A DNA stretch of 64,000 nucleotides from Capitulum mitella. Its lineage: Eukaryota > Arthropoda > Thecostraca > Pollicipedomorpha > Pollicipedidae. The stretch's first letter is position 1. Every line of letters begins with the position of its first letter. The DNA lies in the NCBI GenBank assembly GCA_030062745.1, contig CP099842.1:7695838-7759837 (forward strand), given 5' to 3'. Made by a program: the position numbers and the translations under genes. The notes under the pieces were generated by a model. That model was given only the letters and a program-made list of their open reading frames with translations. It was not told the DNA's origin and did not search any database. Below, piece after piece: positions 46,860-58,545 of the stretch.

Positions 46860-47290
46860 ATGTCCGCACCACACGGCTCAGTGTTGCCAGGTGAGCGGTG
46901 CGCTGTGCCGATGTCGCCAGTACAGCCATCCATCGTGCCAGTGTTGCCAGATCAGCGAGTGGTTCATCGTGTCAGTGTTGCCAGACCAGCGGTTGGTCGT
47001 GTCAGCGTTATCAGACCAACGGTCCATCGCGTCAGTGTTGCCAGATCAGCTGCTCTTTGTGTCAGTGTTGCCAGTCCCGGTGCTCGCGGTATCCGTGAAG
47101 TTAGGTTAGCTGTTGGTGGCGTCGGTGTAGCAAGGTTAGCTGCTGGTGGTGTCAGTGTTGCCAGATCTAGTGTTCGCAGTGTCTGTATAGCCGGGTCACC
47201 TGTTGGCGGTGCCAGTGTTGCTGGATCCGTTGCTGGTCGTGTCGGTGTACGCAGGTCCGTTGCGGGTGTTGTTGGCGTGGCCAGGGGTCG
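46860..47290. repeat. Degenerate ~30-bp tandem repeat
   Basis: Units like GTGTCAGTGTTGCCAGATCA followed by GCNGNTNNTC recur about every 30 bp (for example near 46,940, 46,973, 47,033 and 47,063). It lies just downstream of the PRAS40/Lobe stop codon. Confidence 0.75.
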
Positions 47291-47319
47291 TAGCAGCACA
47301 GTGTCGGGGCAGGGACAGG

Positions 47320-50300
47320 TCAGCGGTGCATGGTGTTGGTGCGCGGACGGGGCAGGTCGGCGAACTGTCCCGGCTCCGTGTGGAGGCTCTGAGCCAGCTG
47401 ACGGATCGAGTCGGCCATCTGGTCGATGTCGGGCACCTTCTCCTCCTCCAGTTCGGACGGCCGCTGACGACCTGGCGACACACAACGGCAGGCCGTCAGC
47501 TGAACAATGGCCAGCAATGATCAGGCGCCCACACACCGGCCGGCCGTCACCTGAACAATGGCCAGCAATGACCAGGCGCCCACACACCGGCCGGCCGTCA
47601 CCTGAACAATGGCCAGCAATGACCAAGCGCCCACACAACGGCCGGGCGTCACCTGAACAATGGCCAGCAATGACCAGGCGCCCACACACCGGCCGGCCGT
47701 CACCTGAACAATGGCCAGCAGTGATCAGGCGCCCACACACCGGCCGGCCGTCAGCTGAACCCTGGCCAGCAGCGATCAGGCGCCCACACACCGGCTGGCC
47801 GTCAGCTGAACCCTGGCCAGCAGCGATCAGGCGCCCACACACCGGCCGGCCACCACCTGAACCTGGGTCAGCTGACAGTAGGCGCTCACGTACCGGACCC
47901 AGAGAGAGCACCCGATGTCGCAGGCCCCCGGTGCCGTCTGACACGACCGGGCTGCCCGGCGTTCGGGGCTTTCGAATGTCTCTGTCTCGAAAGGATGGGA
48001 AAACTCGTTCGCAGCCTTACGTTAGTCGGAATCGTTACTTAGGGCATGCAAGTGAAAACAGACCAAACTGATTTCACTTACCAGGGTCAAAGTCCCACTA
48101 AAGGTCTCAAACAGGTCACGGTAAAGCGGATGGCTATGTGCAACCAGTTTCTGTCTCCGTCCGTCAAACCAACCGTCAAAAACAGCAAACGAAGACAAAG
48201 AACATGTGTCTTACGATAACGCTTTAGCGCCGCCAAAACTATCCACTTGCAAGCTCCATTATCAGTAAAACGTACACAACACAGTGCAGAGGTAACTACA
48301 AGAGATGCAAACACCGAAACACCAGTGGCCCGAAATAACTCATCAGAGACGACACGGCCCGCCGGGCTGAGCCCCCTCCCGCCGGCCCGACAGCCACTCA
48401 CCGAGCGCCATCACTGTCGGCGGCACGGGGATGTGGACCGGCAGCGACTGGGCCAGGTCGGCGGCGCGCGCCGCCCGACCGGGCACCGCCAGCGGGCGCG
48501 GCTCCTCCACCCCGGAGTCGTCCGTGTCCGGCTCCTCCTCGTCCTGCGGTGACGCCACAGGCGCAGAGCCGCCGGTCACCGGTCGGAGCCGGCGCGGGGG
48601 GAGCCGGACCAGCACGCGCAGGCGGCCACGGACGGGTGATGACGGCGAGTGTACAGTGATAATGCACTTCAAATCCAAAAGCGAATGGATGTTTTCCCCA
48701 TCGCCAACAAACATGAGAAGCCAACGGAGAACAGCTCAAAGCATCCCATATGCTTACTAGAACGGTTCGTGACCACCCGCCAGTTATGGATTCGACCGCT
48801 CGGATCCCTGGTCCGGTGAGCCCGCGGCGATGGGGGTCCCGTCTGACCTGCAGGTAGCTCTCGTCGGCTTCTTCCGCCACCTCAACGTCGTCGCCCTCCA
48901 TCAGGAAGACCCCGACCATGTCCTGGCCGCGTCGTCCGAACGACCGGCGCTGCCACGCGTCGGCACGGGCGGGGTCAGCGTCGGGGAAAGTCGGGCGGCG
49001 CCGGGGAGCCAAAACATCAGAGGAACCGCACGCGGTGGTGAGCCACACGAACAGATTACTGCGAGTTACATGCGTTAAATACCGACAACCTAAGCAGCTT
49101 GCTCACGCAGTGAGCAGTCCTGACCAATGACCATAACCAATGACCACTGACCATGACCGTTGGCAGCGACCACTGACCGCCGGCCGCTGACCGGCCGCAG
49201 CGGGGCGCGAGCGGGCGGGTGTGCGGAGGGCTCACCTCGGAGCGGAGCGGAGCCACCGTGTCCTGTCCCTCGCACTCGGAGGTCCGCAGCGAGCCGTTAC
49301 TGTCCGGCGCCGGCGGCAGCTGGTCCTCCACCCGCAGCAGCAGGCTGCGGGCCGAGCGGTCAGGGTCAGCGTCAGCTGGTGCCGCCGATTTCCCACCGGC
49401 AGGCTTGGCAGAGACGGGACCACGTTACTGACCGCAACCAGCGAAATACGGGGACAGACGGCGTACTGTGGACACCAACACTGGGAAAAGGTGAGTGGCC
49501 ACCACGCTGAGAGGGACGGGATAAGGTGCGCGACCACAGCAGCAGGTTGAGGGGAGACAGGATAAGCTGAGCGACCACAGCAGCAGGCTGGAGCGCAAGG
49601 AGTCAGAGTGGAACAGTGGAACACTGGCAGATAGGACAATAGTGATGGTGTAAGTCACAGTACACCAGTGCAGGCATTAAAGGAATGTTTAATACTCAAG
49701 GCTGTAGGGTGAGCGCCAGGAACCAAACTAGACAAGATAAATAGCTATATGACAACGTAACCTGTGCCTGAACTCTGGTGACAATCCAGGCAGGACACAG
49801 CAGTATGACACAAATAAGCCCAACGTCTGACGGGAGCAATAGGTCGGAAACTGAATACCAATGGGCTGGCTCCGTTAAGAAAAAAGATGCAAAAAGCAAG
49901 ACGAAAACTCAACCACACCGCTGATCACTACGTCACCAGGTAAAGCTCAGGAGAAATCTTGTCCATTCAAGCTGAGCCTCTTCCCTCTTTCCCGCAATTT
50001 TTTCCGTTCTCTCGCCCATGATGGAAGAGTTTGACACCCTGAGCAGCAAACAATGCTAGAGTAAGACCAAAAACGACAAGACCGCGTAAATACCTCTTGA
50101 AAGCCCGAGCGTCCTCAAAAGCCCGCTGTTTGCTTTCCTTAAGCTCGGCTAGCTTCTCATCGCGGAAATTCTGAATGACCGTCTCTATTCGGATCTCCTC
50201 GCGCTTCACAAAACTGAAAAGAGAAAAAAGTGTGAGTAACGGTATACACTCAGCAGGATAACAAAAAATAGAGTCATAATTATCAACATATTTCTACCAG

Positions 50301-52815
50301 TACCAAAAGCGGAAACATCGATTGATGTTTCCGACTGATGTTGATGTGTGAAGTTAAATGCACCCGCCAGTTCACTGCGTTATGTCCTTCATTACGATCT
50401 GTTTCTGAACCTCTCGTGCAATGGTCGATAGTGCACATTACGACATCTTCTTGACTAATCTTCAGTTTCCAAACGCACAATTACCAACTGCGGCATGCGC
50501 GTAGGCCTGGCCTTGTTCCAACGCAAGCAACATTAGTTCTCTCACAGATCGTCAGGGCTCCCCGACGCTGGCCGCACCTTCCGGTCTCAGCGTATCACCA
50601 GTCTCCTGGATAGTCGCCCAGTTTTATCGGAGCCTAGGTCGGACCGTCTCCACCTAACCCTATTCCGGCATGGTGGCTGAGTCCGCTCCCCTCGGGTTTT
50701 TTGCTTGCCCATTGCAAGCTTTTTGTCGCAGATTCACGAAACTTGGTGACTTTTCCTAACTACCCTCTCCAAGTACTGTCACAAAATTTTAAAGTTCGAT
50801 TTTGCTCAGGGGTGGAACCAGGCAACGTTTCTGGGAGGCACCTCAGGCCATTTTTTGGCCCCGTTGACGGTAAAAGGAAATGACTGCTTAAACTAGCGTT
50901 TTTAGACAAAACTTAAAACTTTATATGGATGTATAGCTAAATAGTTGGGCAACGTCGAAATGCAATTTTGTTCATCTAAGTCACTTTACAAGGTCGGGTC
51001 AAGGTCAAATGTAGAAATTTGGCTGTGTATTAATAATTTCGGTGCTATTTTTTGAAATGCCAAACCCGGAATATATAAAAGTAGAATGATGCCCTCTACC
51101 TGTGTTTCAAGTTTCAGCTTGATATCAGGTCGGGTCACGGAGCTACGACCTAAAATGTCAGTGCGCGTACCCTATATCACAACAGTCGTAAAATGGAATT
51201 GTTTAAATAGAGTGAATTCAAATGATTGAAAACGTTTACAGATAATATCAAAAGCACACGAGATCATTCCAAGTGACTCCAAGGTCACTGCAGGTCATTT
51301 AAGGCCAAATGTTGATCTGAAGAACATGTGACCTTGACAGTTTCCCCCTTTTCATGTTCCTGGCACCACCTATGCTAACATTATACAAACACCGTGATAC
51401 GATTTGCACTTTTTTAGCATAACATGACTAGCAGAAGCCAAAAAAGTGCTTTTGCCTTTTTTTGTTCATTCAGTTGTTGAAAAACTAGTCCTCCTATTTT
51501 TTAGATCCTGTGAACGCACATGAGTTTTCTCAAAACCTCAAATTTATGCGCCGACGGTAAAAGCCCCATCCATGATCTCTCGATTCATGCCAATTTTATC
51601 AAAATCGGTCCATAAACAACGGAGTTATAAGAAGTCCAGAAATATCCCCAATTTTAACTTTTTGCCTCCCTATATCCACCCTTTTCAAAATTTTGAAAAC
51701 TTCTTTTTATAAAAATGTAGTTTACATCATGGCAAATCGACTGCCGTTTGTTGCGATTAAATCAGACAAGTAATTCTCGAGATCTCAGGGGGGCCCGAAT
51801 CCGCCCCCCCGCCGGGAATCGGCCATACCGCTAGCCCTCCGGGAATAGGGTTAAAGGCCGTGGCAGTGGTCCATGTGACGGGTCTCCACTCAAGCGCCAT
51901 GGCAGTCGTCTTGTGACAGATTTCCACTCACGCGTCATGGCAGTGGTCCATGTGGCGGAGGGCGGCCGTGAGCGCCGGGTGGGCCGGCGGGTTGGTCGGC
52001 GGCACCAGGCTGCGCTCCAGGGCGCCGGCCAGCTGCGGCAGCACGATCCGGAACGCCGGCGAGTAGCGCTGGCTCTGCTGGAGCGCGGCGATCCGCGCCG
52101 GCTCCGACTGCCCGCCGCCGGAGGCACGGCCCAGTTAGCGCGGCGGACGGTGCGGCCCAGTTAGCCGCAGGTGAACGGTGCCAACACCGCGGCCGCCGCA
52201 CGAGGTGCCGCGAATGAACTGAGCGGGTTCAAACCAAGAGTTCAGAGGGACATACGAGGGCGATGTATGACTTTCGAAATGCCCACGAAGAGCATTTAGA
52301 ATGACGGGTTTTAGTTCTGTGTTTTGTAATTGTGATCGAAATATCCGAAGCTTGTGCCTTACAGCTGGAATCCAGATCATGTTTAAGCTCTTTATAACCT
52401 CCTGGCGATTTGCTGATGAACTTCCCGGGCAGTAACTTTCAAAGAGACTACACAACGCACCGACACGCCAGACCCCCGCCCCTGCCACCACCGGTTGCGT
52501 CGCCGGCCGCCGTCTCACCAGCAGGAACTTGCTGACTGCGGTGGCCGTGCCGGGCAGACTGCACGTGGCGTGCGTCACGCAGCCGCAGTTGAGGCAGCGG
52601 CAGACGGTCCAGTCGGCGGCGCCGGCCGGCGTCTGCCGGCGCAGCAGCGCCGCGTGCTCCACGTGCGCGCCGTCCGGTCCCAGCAGCGCCCACAGGCAGC
52701 CGGCGGCCAGCAGCGGCTCGCGCCGCAGCGCGTCCGGCAGCTGCGCCGGCGGCTCGGCCAGCAGCTGAGCCACGTCCAGCCGCACGTTCAGGCAGTTGCA
52801 CGTGTGGCGGTGCAT
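47320..52815 (-). CDS. AKT1S1: PRAS40 / Lobe orthologue (AKT1 substrate), 7 exons
   Basis: PRAS40 binds Raptor, restrains mTORC1 and is released on Akt phosphorylation; Lobe is the fly protein. Exons on -: 52519-52815 (ATG; the exon may begin at 52825), 51932-52107, 50094-50213, 49236-49344, 48848-48949, 48402-48543, 47320-47471 (TGA). All introns are GT-AG, every phase agrees, and the total is 1,098 bases (365 residues). The C-terminal half identifies it: FLMEG at 249-253 at the TOS position (FVMDE in human), an acidic TDDSGVEE, SLPVHIPV at 301-308 (human SLPVSVPV), ADSIRQLAQSL, and ADLPRPRTNT at the end. R357-x-R359-x-x-T362 matches the Akt site (human T246). The N-terminal half has paired Cys motifs HTCNCLN (4-10) and VCRCLNCGC (71-79) and a charged helix (EKLAELKESKQRAFEDARAF). 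Assignment of exons 1-3 to this gene rests on phase and order. Confidence 0.82.
47480..47880. repeat. 51-bp minisatellite in a Lobe intron
   Basis: About 7.5 copies with an exact 51-bp step (CAGGCGCCCACACA starts at 47,522, 47,573, 47,675, 47,726, 47,777 and 47,828, with a one-base variant at 47,624). Because 51 is a multiple of 3, long open frames span it, but they are not genes. Confidence 0.95.
50654..51854. mobile_element. piggyBac-like non-autonomous element, copy 2
   Basis: 1,201 bp, inverted relative to copy 1, within the 1.7-kb Lobe intron 2. The ends are CTAACCCTATTCCGG (left target base mutated from TTAA) and CCGGGAATAGGGTTAA. Interior landmarks shared with copy 1 include the GGTCCATAAACAACGGAGTT region and the ATATCC..CCTCC stretch. 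No transposase frame. Confidence 0.82.
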
Positions 52816-52825
52816 CGCGGCCCAG

Positions 52826-53400
52826 CTGGAGAAGGACGGGGCAGTGCTGGGTGCTGGCACCCTATGGCCTATGTTTACATGAACATAGCTGGATTCTTCT
52901 AATACCCATAATGCCTGGTGCTACACAATGTGGGCAAATTATTGTCTGCTTATACATTACATGCACGAAAATGATGACGCTCTTTGACAGAAGGAAAAGA
53001 TAACCCTATAACCATCCATACCATGGTTCTGGATTTCAGCACAACAGTAGTTATTTAAACTTTGTATTTCATTCTTTTTTCCTGCATGTAGTAACACTCT
53101 TAACTAAAATCCTAATGGCACAACTGCAGCACTGCTGCACACTGTTCCAAGAGTGATGAAAAATGGGACCATGCAATGGAAATTAAAAACTGAACTTAAT
53201 TTCTGGTTACTGAATGAAATTACTTCAGAGCTGTTTCAGATGCCCAGATATACAGTGGAAAAGCACTAGACAAGATATGATTACTACCTGACAATTATCT
53301 GATGTATCTGTATTTTTTGGGTGCATTTTGATGTATCATTGTTTAGATACCTGGCCAGGGACAGTTCAGGTACCCTCTGTCCTCTGTCGTTTCTGTATTT
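52826..53400. other. AT-rich spacer upstream of Lobe
   Basis: No gene seen. If exon 1 of the Lobe gene is preceded by a non-coding exon or promoter it should lie here, but none can be pinpointed. Confidence 0.4.
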
Positions 53401-55060
53401 GTATAGACTTTTGGCGGTTTACATTAGCTTATGTTGGGTATCCTCTGACAGTTTCAGGGGCACTTCGTGATCTCGGGCCATCTGTCTGTCAGGACCACGT
53501 GTCCCTCGTCTCCCAAACTCCCAAAGGACGTCTCAGACCCTGCTTTGGCAGCTTCAGGGGCACTTCAGATAGTTTCAGGGACGCATCTGGCCAGGGGCGT
53601 AGGGAACCGGGGGGGGGGCAGGGGCAGCTTCCCCCCATTTTGGGCATCATGCAACATTAACCCTATGACGATGCATAGGAAAAAAATGAGGTAAAAATCA
53701 CGCTTGACCCCCCAAAATCTCTAATGCGGTTCCTTCGTTACTACATCTGGCAGCCTCATGGATGCTTAAGCCATCTCTGGGCCCTTCCTGTCATCCCTGG
53801 GACATTTTTGCCATCTGAGGAGTTCCTCAGGCAGTAACAAGAGCCCTATGTAAGTCTCTCTCTACCGTGGCAGAGGCGCCTGTGGCAGTCCTCTGGGTCC
53901 TTTGGCCATTTCAGGAGCTGTCTGGACATCTCAAGGCTAAGAAGTTTCACAGTCTCCTTTGGTCATCTCAGGGGCCCCTATTGTTAGAGAGCACTAGTGA
54001 GGAATCTCAAAGACCCTACCTATCTACCAATCTCAGTGGACCCATTACTGTTCAAGATGTTCCCTCTTGTCATCTCTGGGGGTCATTTTCTGGGAAACAT
54101 TTTTCCCATCTCAGGGGCCCTCTGGCAGTTACAAAAGACCTTTAACAATCTCAGGGCCCCTGTGCAGTGTCATGCACCCTCTGAATGTCTCTGGAGTTCT
54201 CCATGGCTGCACCAGGGGCCTTTCTCTATGACATGGGGCATATTTGTCAGTTTAAGGGCACCCCTGGCTTTATCAGGGACTTTGCTGGCACTTCAGGGGC
54301 CTCACTAGCAGCCTCAGGAGGTCCTTTTTCATGTCCATAACCTACCAAACACAACTGTGGGACCTCTGGCTGTCCAGGGCCTCCATGGCATCTTACAGGC
54401 CCTCATCTTTGCCCTCACACAGACCCCTATTACATCTTTGACAGTCTTCTGGGCCCTTTGTTGTTTAGGGGCCCACTTTGCCTTCTTAGGACCCAACTGA
54501 CTTTCTGAGGCCCATCACTCCACCAAGAACCCCTATGGTTTAAGACCAATGTAACCCATTTGGGGCCTCTCTCAAAATCCTGTTATGGAGCTCCTCTGGT
54601 TGGCTGGGGGCCTTAAGCCATCATAGGCACCCTCTACATTTTTGCCATGTCAGGGCCCCTTTGGCACTTTAAGCAGCCTCATGGACCCTTTTCTGCATTG
54701 GGGTCCCTTCTGCAGTCTCAAGGGCCATTGAAAAGCACATCTTACAGGCCATCTTGCCATCCTGGGGCCTCATTAACCTTCTCAGAGGTCCTCTGACTGC
54801 ATCAGAAGCCTTAAGCTTTTTCAAGCAGTAGTGTGGAGCCCATTTGGAGCTCCTATGACATTCCAGGAGTCTTTATACCATCTAAGGGATTCAGTCATCT
54901 CTGCCACCTCAGGAGCCCTTTGTGTGAACCCTCTCAGAGGCCCTCCTGACTGCATTATGGAACCAGTCAGGTTTTCACAGAGACCCCAAAAAGCTCATAG
55001 AAGGCCCTTTTGGGCCCCTCTTGAGTCTGACAGGAGCCTCTTCAAGGCACCTCTCAGCCC
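53400..55060. repeat. Degenerate TCAGGGGCC-rich tandem array
   Basis: About 1.6 kb of loosely repeated TCAGGGGCCCNTNTGGCA-type units spaced about 25-40 bp apart (for example near 53,568, 53,969, 54,112, 54,150 and 54,293). Composition and lack of a stable period suggest an old, decayed minisatellite. Confidence 0.65.
53586..53690. repeat. Dispersed repeat fragment, copy A
   Basis: AGGGGCGTAGGGAACCGGGG leads to GCTTCCCCCC and then ATGCATAGGAAAAAAATGAGG. A diverged copy lies at about 60,817-60,915 (AGGGGCGTAAGAACCGGGGG ... GCTTCCCCCC ... TGCATGGAAAGAAGCGAGG). Confidence 0.6.
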
Positions 55061-57100
55061 TGGGAAGAGGTAGATCACCCCTTTGACCTGCAAATGGTAT
55101 ATCAAAAGATGAGAAACTGGCCAGAAATTGTGAAAAACTGGAACAACCCCACACCATGTATCCTGTCAGTATCAAGTCACACAACATAAAAAGGATAAAA
55201 GTGTGCATATGTCTAACAAAAAGATATCTAAAAGCTAGAAACAGTTGCATTCTACTCCCTTAAATCCAGCACATGGTAGTCCCTATTAATATAACATATT
55301 AGGGTGTCTCCAGCAATGCCACAGTCCTCAACCAATGGCAGGTTGACATGGGTCAGCCATCAGCTGGTTAACCAGTTGTACTGGCTGTGTTTGTTTACAA
55401 TGGGCTTGACAGGGGTGGGGCTCAAACACTATCTGCTTGTGTGGAATAACTACACATAGTAGAACACATAAGATAACTGTTCAGTTTATTGTACTTTGCA
55501 GAAGTATGAGAATTAATGGACTTGAATAATGCATTGCCCAATATATTTTATGCCCCTGGCAAATTATTGATGGTTTCCATGATGAGAAAATCCTATGGCA
55601 ATGACACTTAAAAATAAATCCACCCATGGTGCATGTTCCACATGCCAGACCACATCAATCAGTAGTTTTCAATCATGATCAAGTATGAACATGCAGTCAG
55701 GTTCAACATTTCATGATAAAACGCATGCGGCAAACTTAGGATTGACATAGGTCAGTTTTTTCACAACAATGCTCGAACACCAAAGATAACTCACTACTAA
55801 CCAGGACTGTCAGGAGTGCCAAGCAGGTTGATACTCAAAACTTCCACAACCTGCGCGAACCACCCCGGCCACTTCCGGAGAAATCTGCCAGAACCCTCCG
55901 GTATGTGGTCTAGCTTACCCTCGCGCTACTAGCTATTTACATCAGTCTGGCACCAGGCGAACGAGATTCAGAACTGAGGCATATGTGGCGAGGAAGTTAC
56001 AATACAGTCAGCTGACTAAACTGGAATCGGTTCACGGCTCCGATTCACTTCCACATCGTGAAACAGGGGGACGTCTTGCGTGTTCATTCGGGTCGGTAGA
56101 CGAAGGATTGACGCATGACGAGACACACGACTTGACTTAAGACTAGTCGGCTTCCGACTATAGCGCTATTGGTTAATCCTGACTGATGCGTCGAAAGAGA
56201 AGCCAGAAAACAAACAAACCTTCGGTTCGGTACATTGCGAGTCATCGAAGAACTGCAACCTGACGCCAGATTCAAACAAAACAAGGTCCCCGCTCTCCTT
56301 CCACGGTCCATCTCTCCTCAAAGGAGGCAACGATGGTCAACACCTAAATGACCTGGGTCGACCTCGGCTCCTAGATCGTATTTATTCCGATACATCCTAC
56401 AAAGTAATGGTGTAACCATTTTTGCCGTTGCATAGACATTAATTCCAAACATGCAATCTGGTTCAGGAGTAACGCGCGCATCTACACTTCCGTTACTATC
56501 GTAATTGGTCGGAACACCCCATGATAGGGGTGTCGATTTGTATTCTTTGCGGTGGCTTTATCCCCGCCCTCCTCCCCCTGATGTGTATCTAGGCCTCATA
56601 GGTGATTCCCCCTGCAATATCCTGTCGGTTTTAACAAGAGAAATATAGTTCGTTATTTGGTAAATGAACAAAAGATACGGCCAAATTTGCTATCGATCGA
56701 AATAAAGTGGGCTAAATCCGTTGAGAAACGTACATTTGGAGGGGGCGAAGTGAGGTTGTCGGGCCCACGGCTAGACTCCCTTCCCCATTAGTTACCAACT
56801 CCCGACCCACGATAACATGATTTAATAGCCAAGTCGGCTTGAATGCGTCCCGCACACACCTATGGCATCAGTGTCCATTCATCGCATCAGTACCACAGCA
56901 GTTCTTGTACAGCGAGTGTATTTGTCCACTGCGCGGGACGATGCACATCTCAATGCCAGCATCGCCACGAAAACAAGTCATTCGGCACGTGCGTTTCCAG
57001 TTCTTGCGCATCGCATGCCCAACTAAGTTCTCAATGAGCAGAAAAGAAGGCTGTGGGCAACAATATATTATTCACGTTTCCAATAAAACGTACCGAGTGT
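55060..57100. other. Intergenic, no gene recognised
   Basis: AT-rich sequence with short frames only. An AATAAA on the minus strand near 56,381-56,387 could be a distal polyadenylation signal for the liprin gene, but nothing else supports it. Confidence 0.4.
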
Positions 57101-58545
57101 AGAGAAACATACATTACATATGTGACCCGCTGCCAGACGGTGATAGAAGAGCAATGGGATACGTAAACGGAGACAGGCGCGAGCTCTCACGCTCATGGCA
57201 CACACGCACGCACACGACGGAACAGAGACGCTAATGGCAGGGAGGGCAGAGTTACGGTTACAGAGCGGCTGAGCCCGACAGGACGCGCTGGCCTTGACCC
57301 GGTCTCGGTGACCTTGACCGGCGCCGGGTGACCCTGGCCCGGGCCGCGCCGTCGGCGGCCGGCACCGGATGCCGAGCTCGCCGGCGGAGCGGACCGCCAG
57401 ACCCTGGGCGGGCGACGGGCTGCCGACACTACACTGGCGCCGGCCGACGGGCGGCGGTGCCCGAGCGGGCCGCCACCTGACCCCAATAATACTGTCCAAC
57501 CGAGGTAATACAGACGCAACTGAAGAGCGGCGCCCGGCGGCCGCGGCCGCCGGCTGGGCCGACAGAGATTCGGCGGCCGGCCGCGCCGCCGGCGGCCGGG
57601 CGGCGACCATACAAAACAACGGTGCGACGCGCGTGGCACAGACGACGGCCGGAGGCGCGCGCCGGCCTGACTAGACACCGGCCTGGCCTGACTAGTGACG
57701 GCGGCGGCCGAACGCAGCGCGGCGCGGACCGGCCCCGGCCGCGAACCAAAGACGCCGCTCGCTCGGCACGCACCGGCCGCCTGTACAAAATGGTCGCCGT
57801 TTGTACTGGACTAAGCTAATGAATGCGAACGACGCAACACAGGCGGGCTATGTACAATCAATCAAAAGAGCGCGCTACGCTAGAAGCGGTGCGGAGTGCG
57901 GCGACGAAATGACAATGACAGCGAGCCTCTCGTGACGCAGAACGCAAGGAACTGGAAACGGCGCGGCGGCGGCAGCAGCGGCGGCGGCGGCGGCGCGCGT
58001 CCTCCCTCGCCATTGCACGAGCGGTCCCGGGCGGCGGGCGGCGGCCGCCCGCGGACGGCCGCCCGCCCGCCGCCCGCAGTCCAGTGACCGGACAATTTAC
58101 AAATGATATGACCGAAGCGCAGCCGAGCGCCGCGGAAGACCGGAGCGAGCGCGGCCCGCGACGGTGGCGCCGCGGCGCGGCCACCAGCGGCGCCGCGCGA
58201 GGCGCGCCGACAGAGCGCGGGCGGCAGCGGCGGCGCGCGGCCGTATGTACACAGAGACTGGGGCCCAGAGCGGCCAGACGGGCTGCGGGACCGAGCGGAG
58301 AGAGAAAGAGAGATAGAGGGGGAGAGACGGCACAACAGCGGACAGCACCAGACCAATGACGACAACAGTACACCGAGGCCGTGCCGGGCCGTCGCGGGCG
58401 GCCGGGCCTGCGGCGCCCTGTCCGGACCGGCCCGAGCGGCGGCGACCAGCGCTGGACAGACGCTGCCGGCGCCCGGTCACCGCTGCCCGGCGCGGCCGCC
58501 GGGCGCCGCCCGAAGTGGACTCGTCCGGGCTAGGGGGCGGCCAGC
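57100..58545. other. CpG-rich stretch after liprin-alpha stop, probable 3' UTR
   Basis: Extremely GC-rich with long open frames in several frames on both strands, typical of composition rather than coding. It lies immediately 3' of the liprin stop codon on the minus strand. Confidence 0.45.

Noticed and set aside
46764-48071. 435-codon open frame on +
   Set aside because: It runs through a degenerate ~30-bp repeat and the exact 51-bp minisatellite, antisense to a Lobe exon. Its length comes from repeats with period divisible by 3.
51928-51930. Stop codon ending a separate 158-residue gene made of the two right-most exons
   Set aside because: The TGA overlaps a strong donor (GC|GTGAGT). Splicing there gives phase 2, which fits the next exon exactly, so a single seven-exon gene is preferred, although a short isoform is possible.
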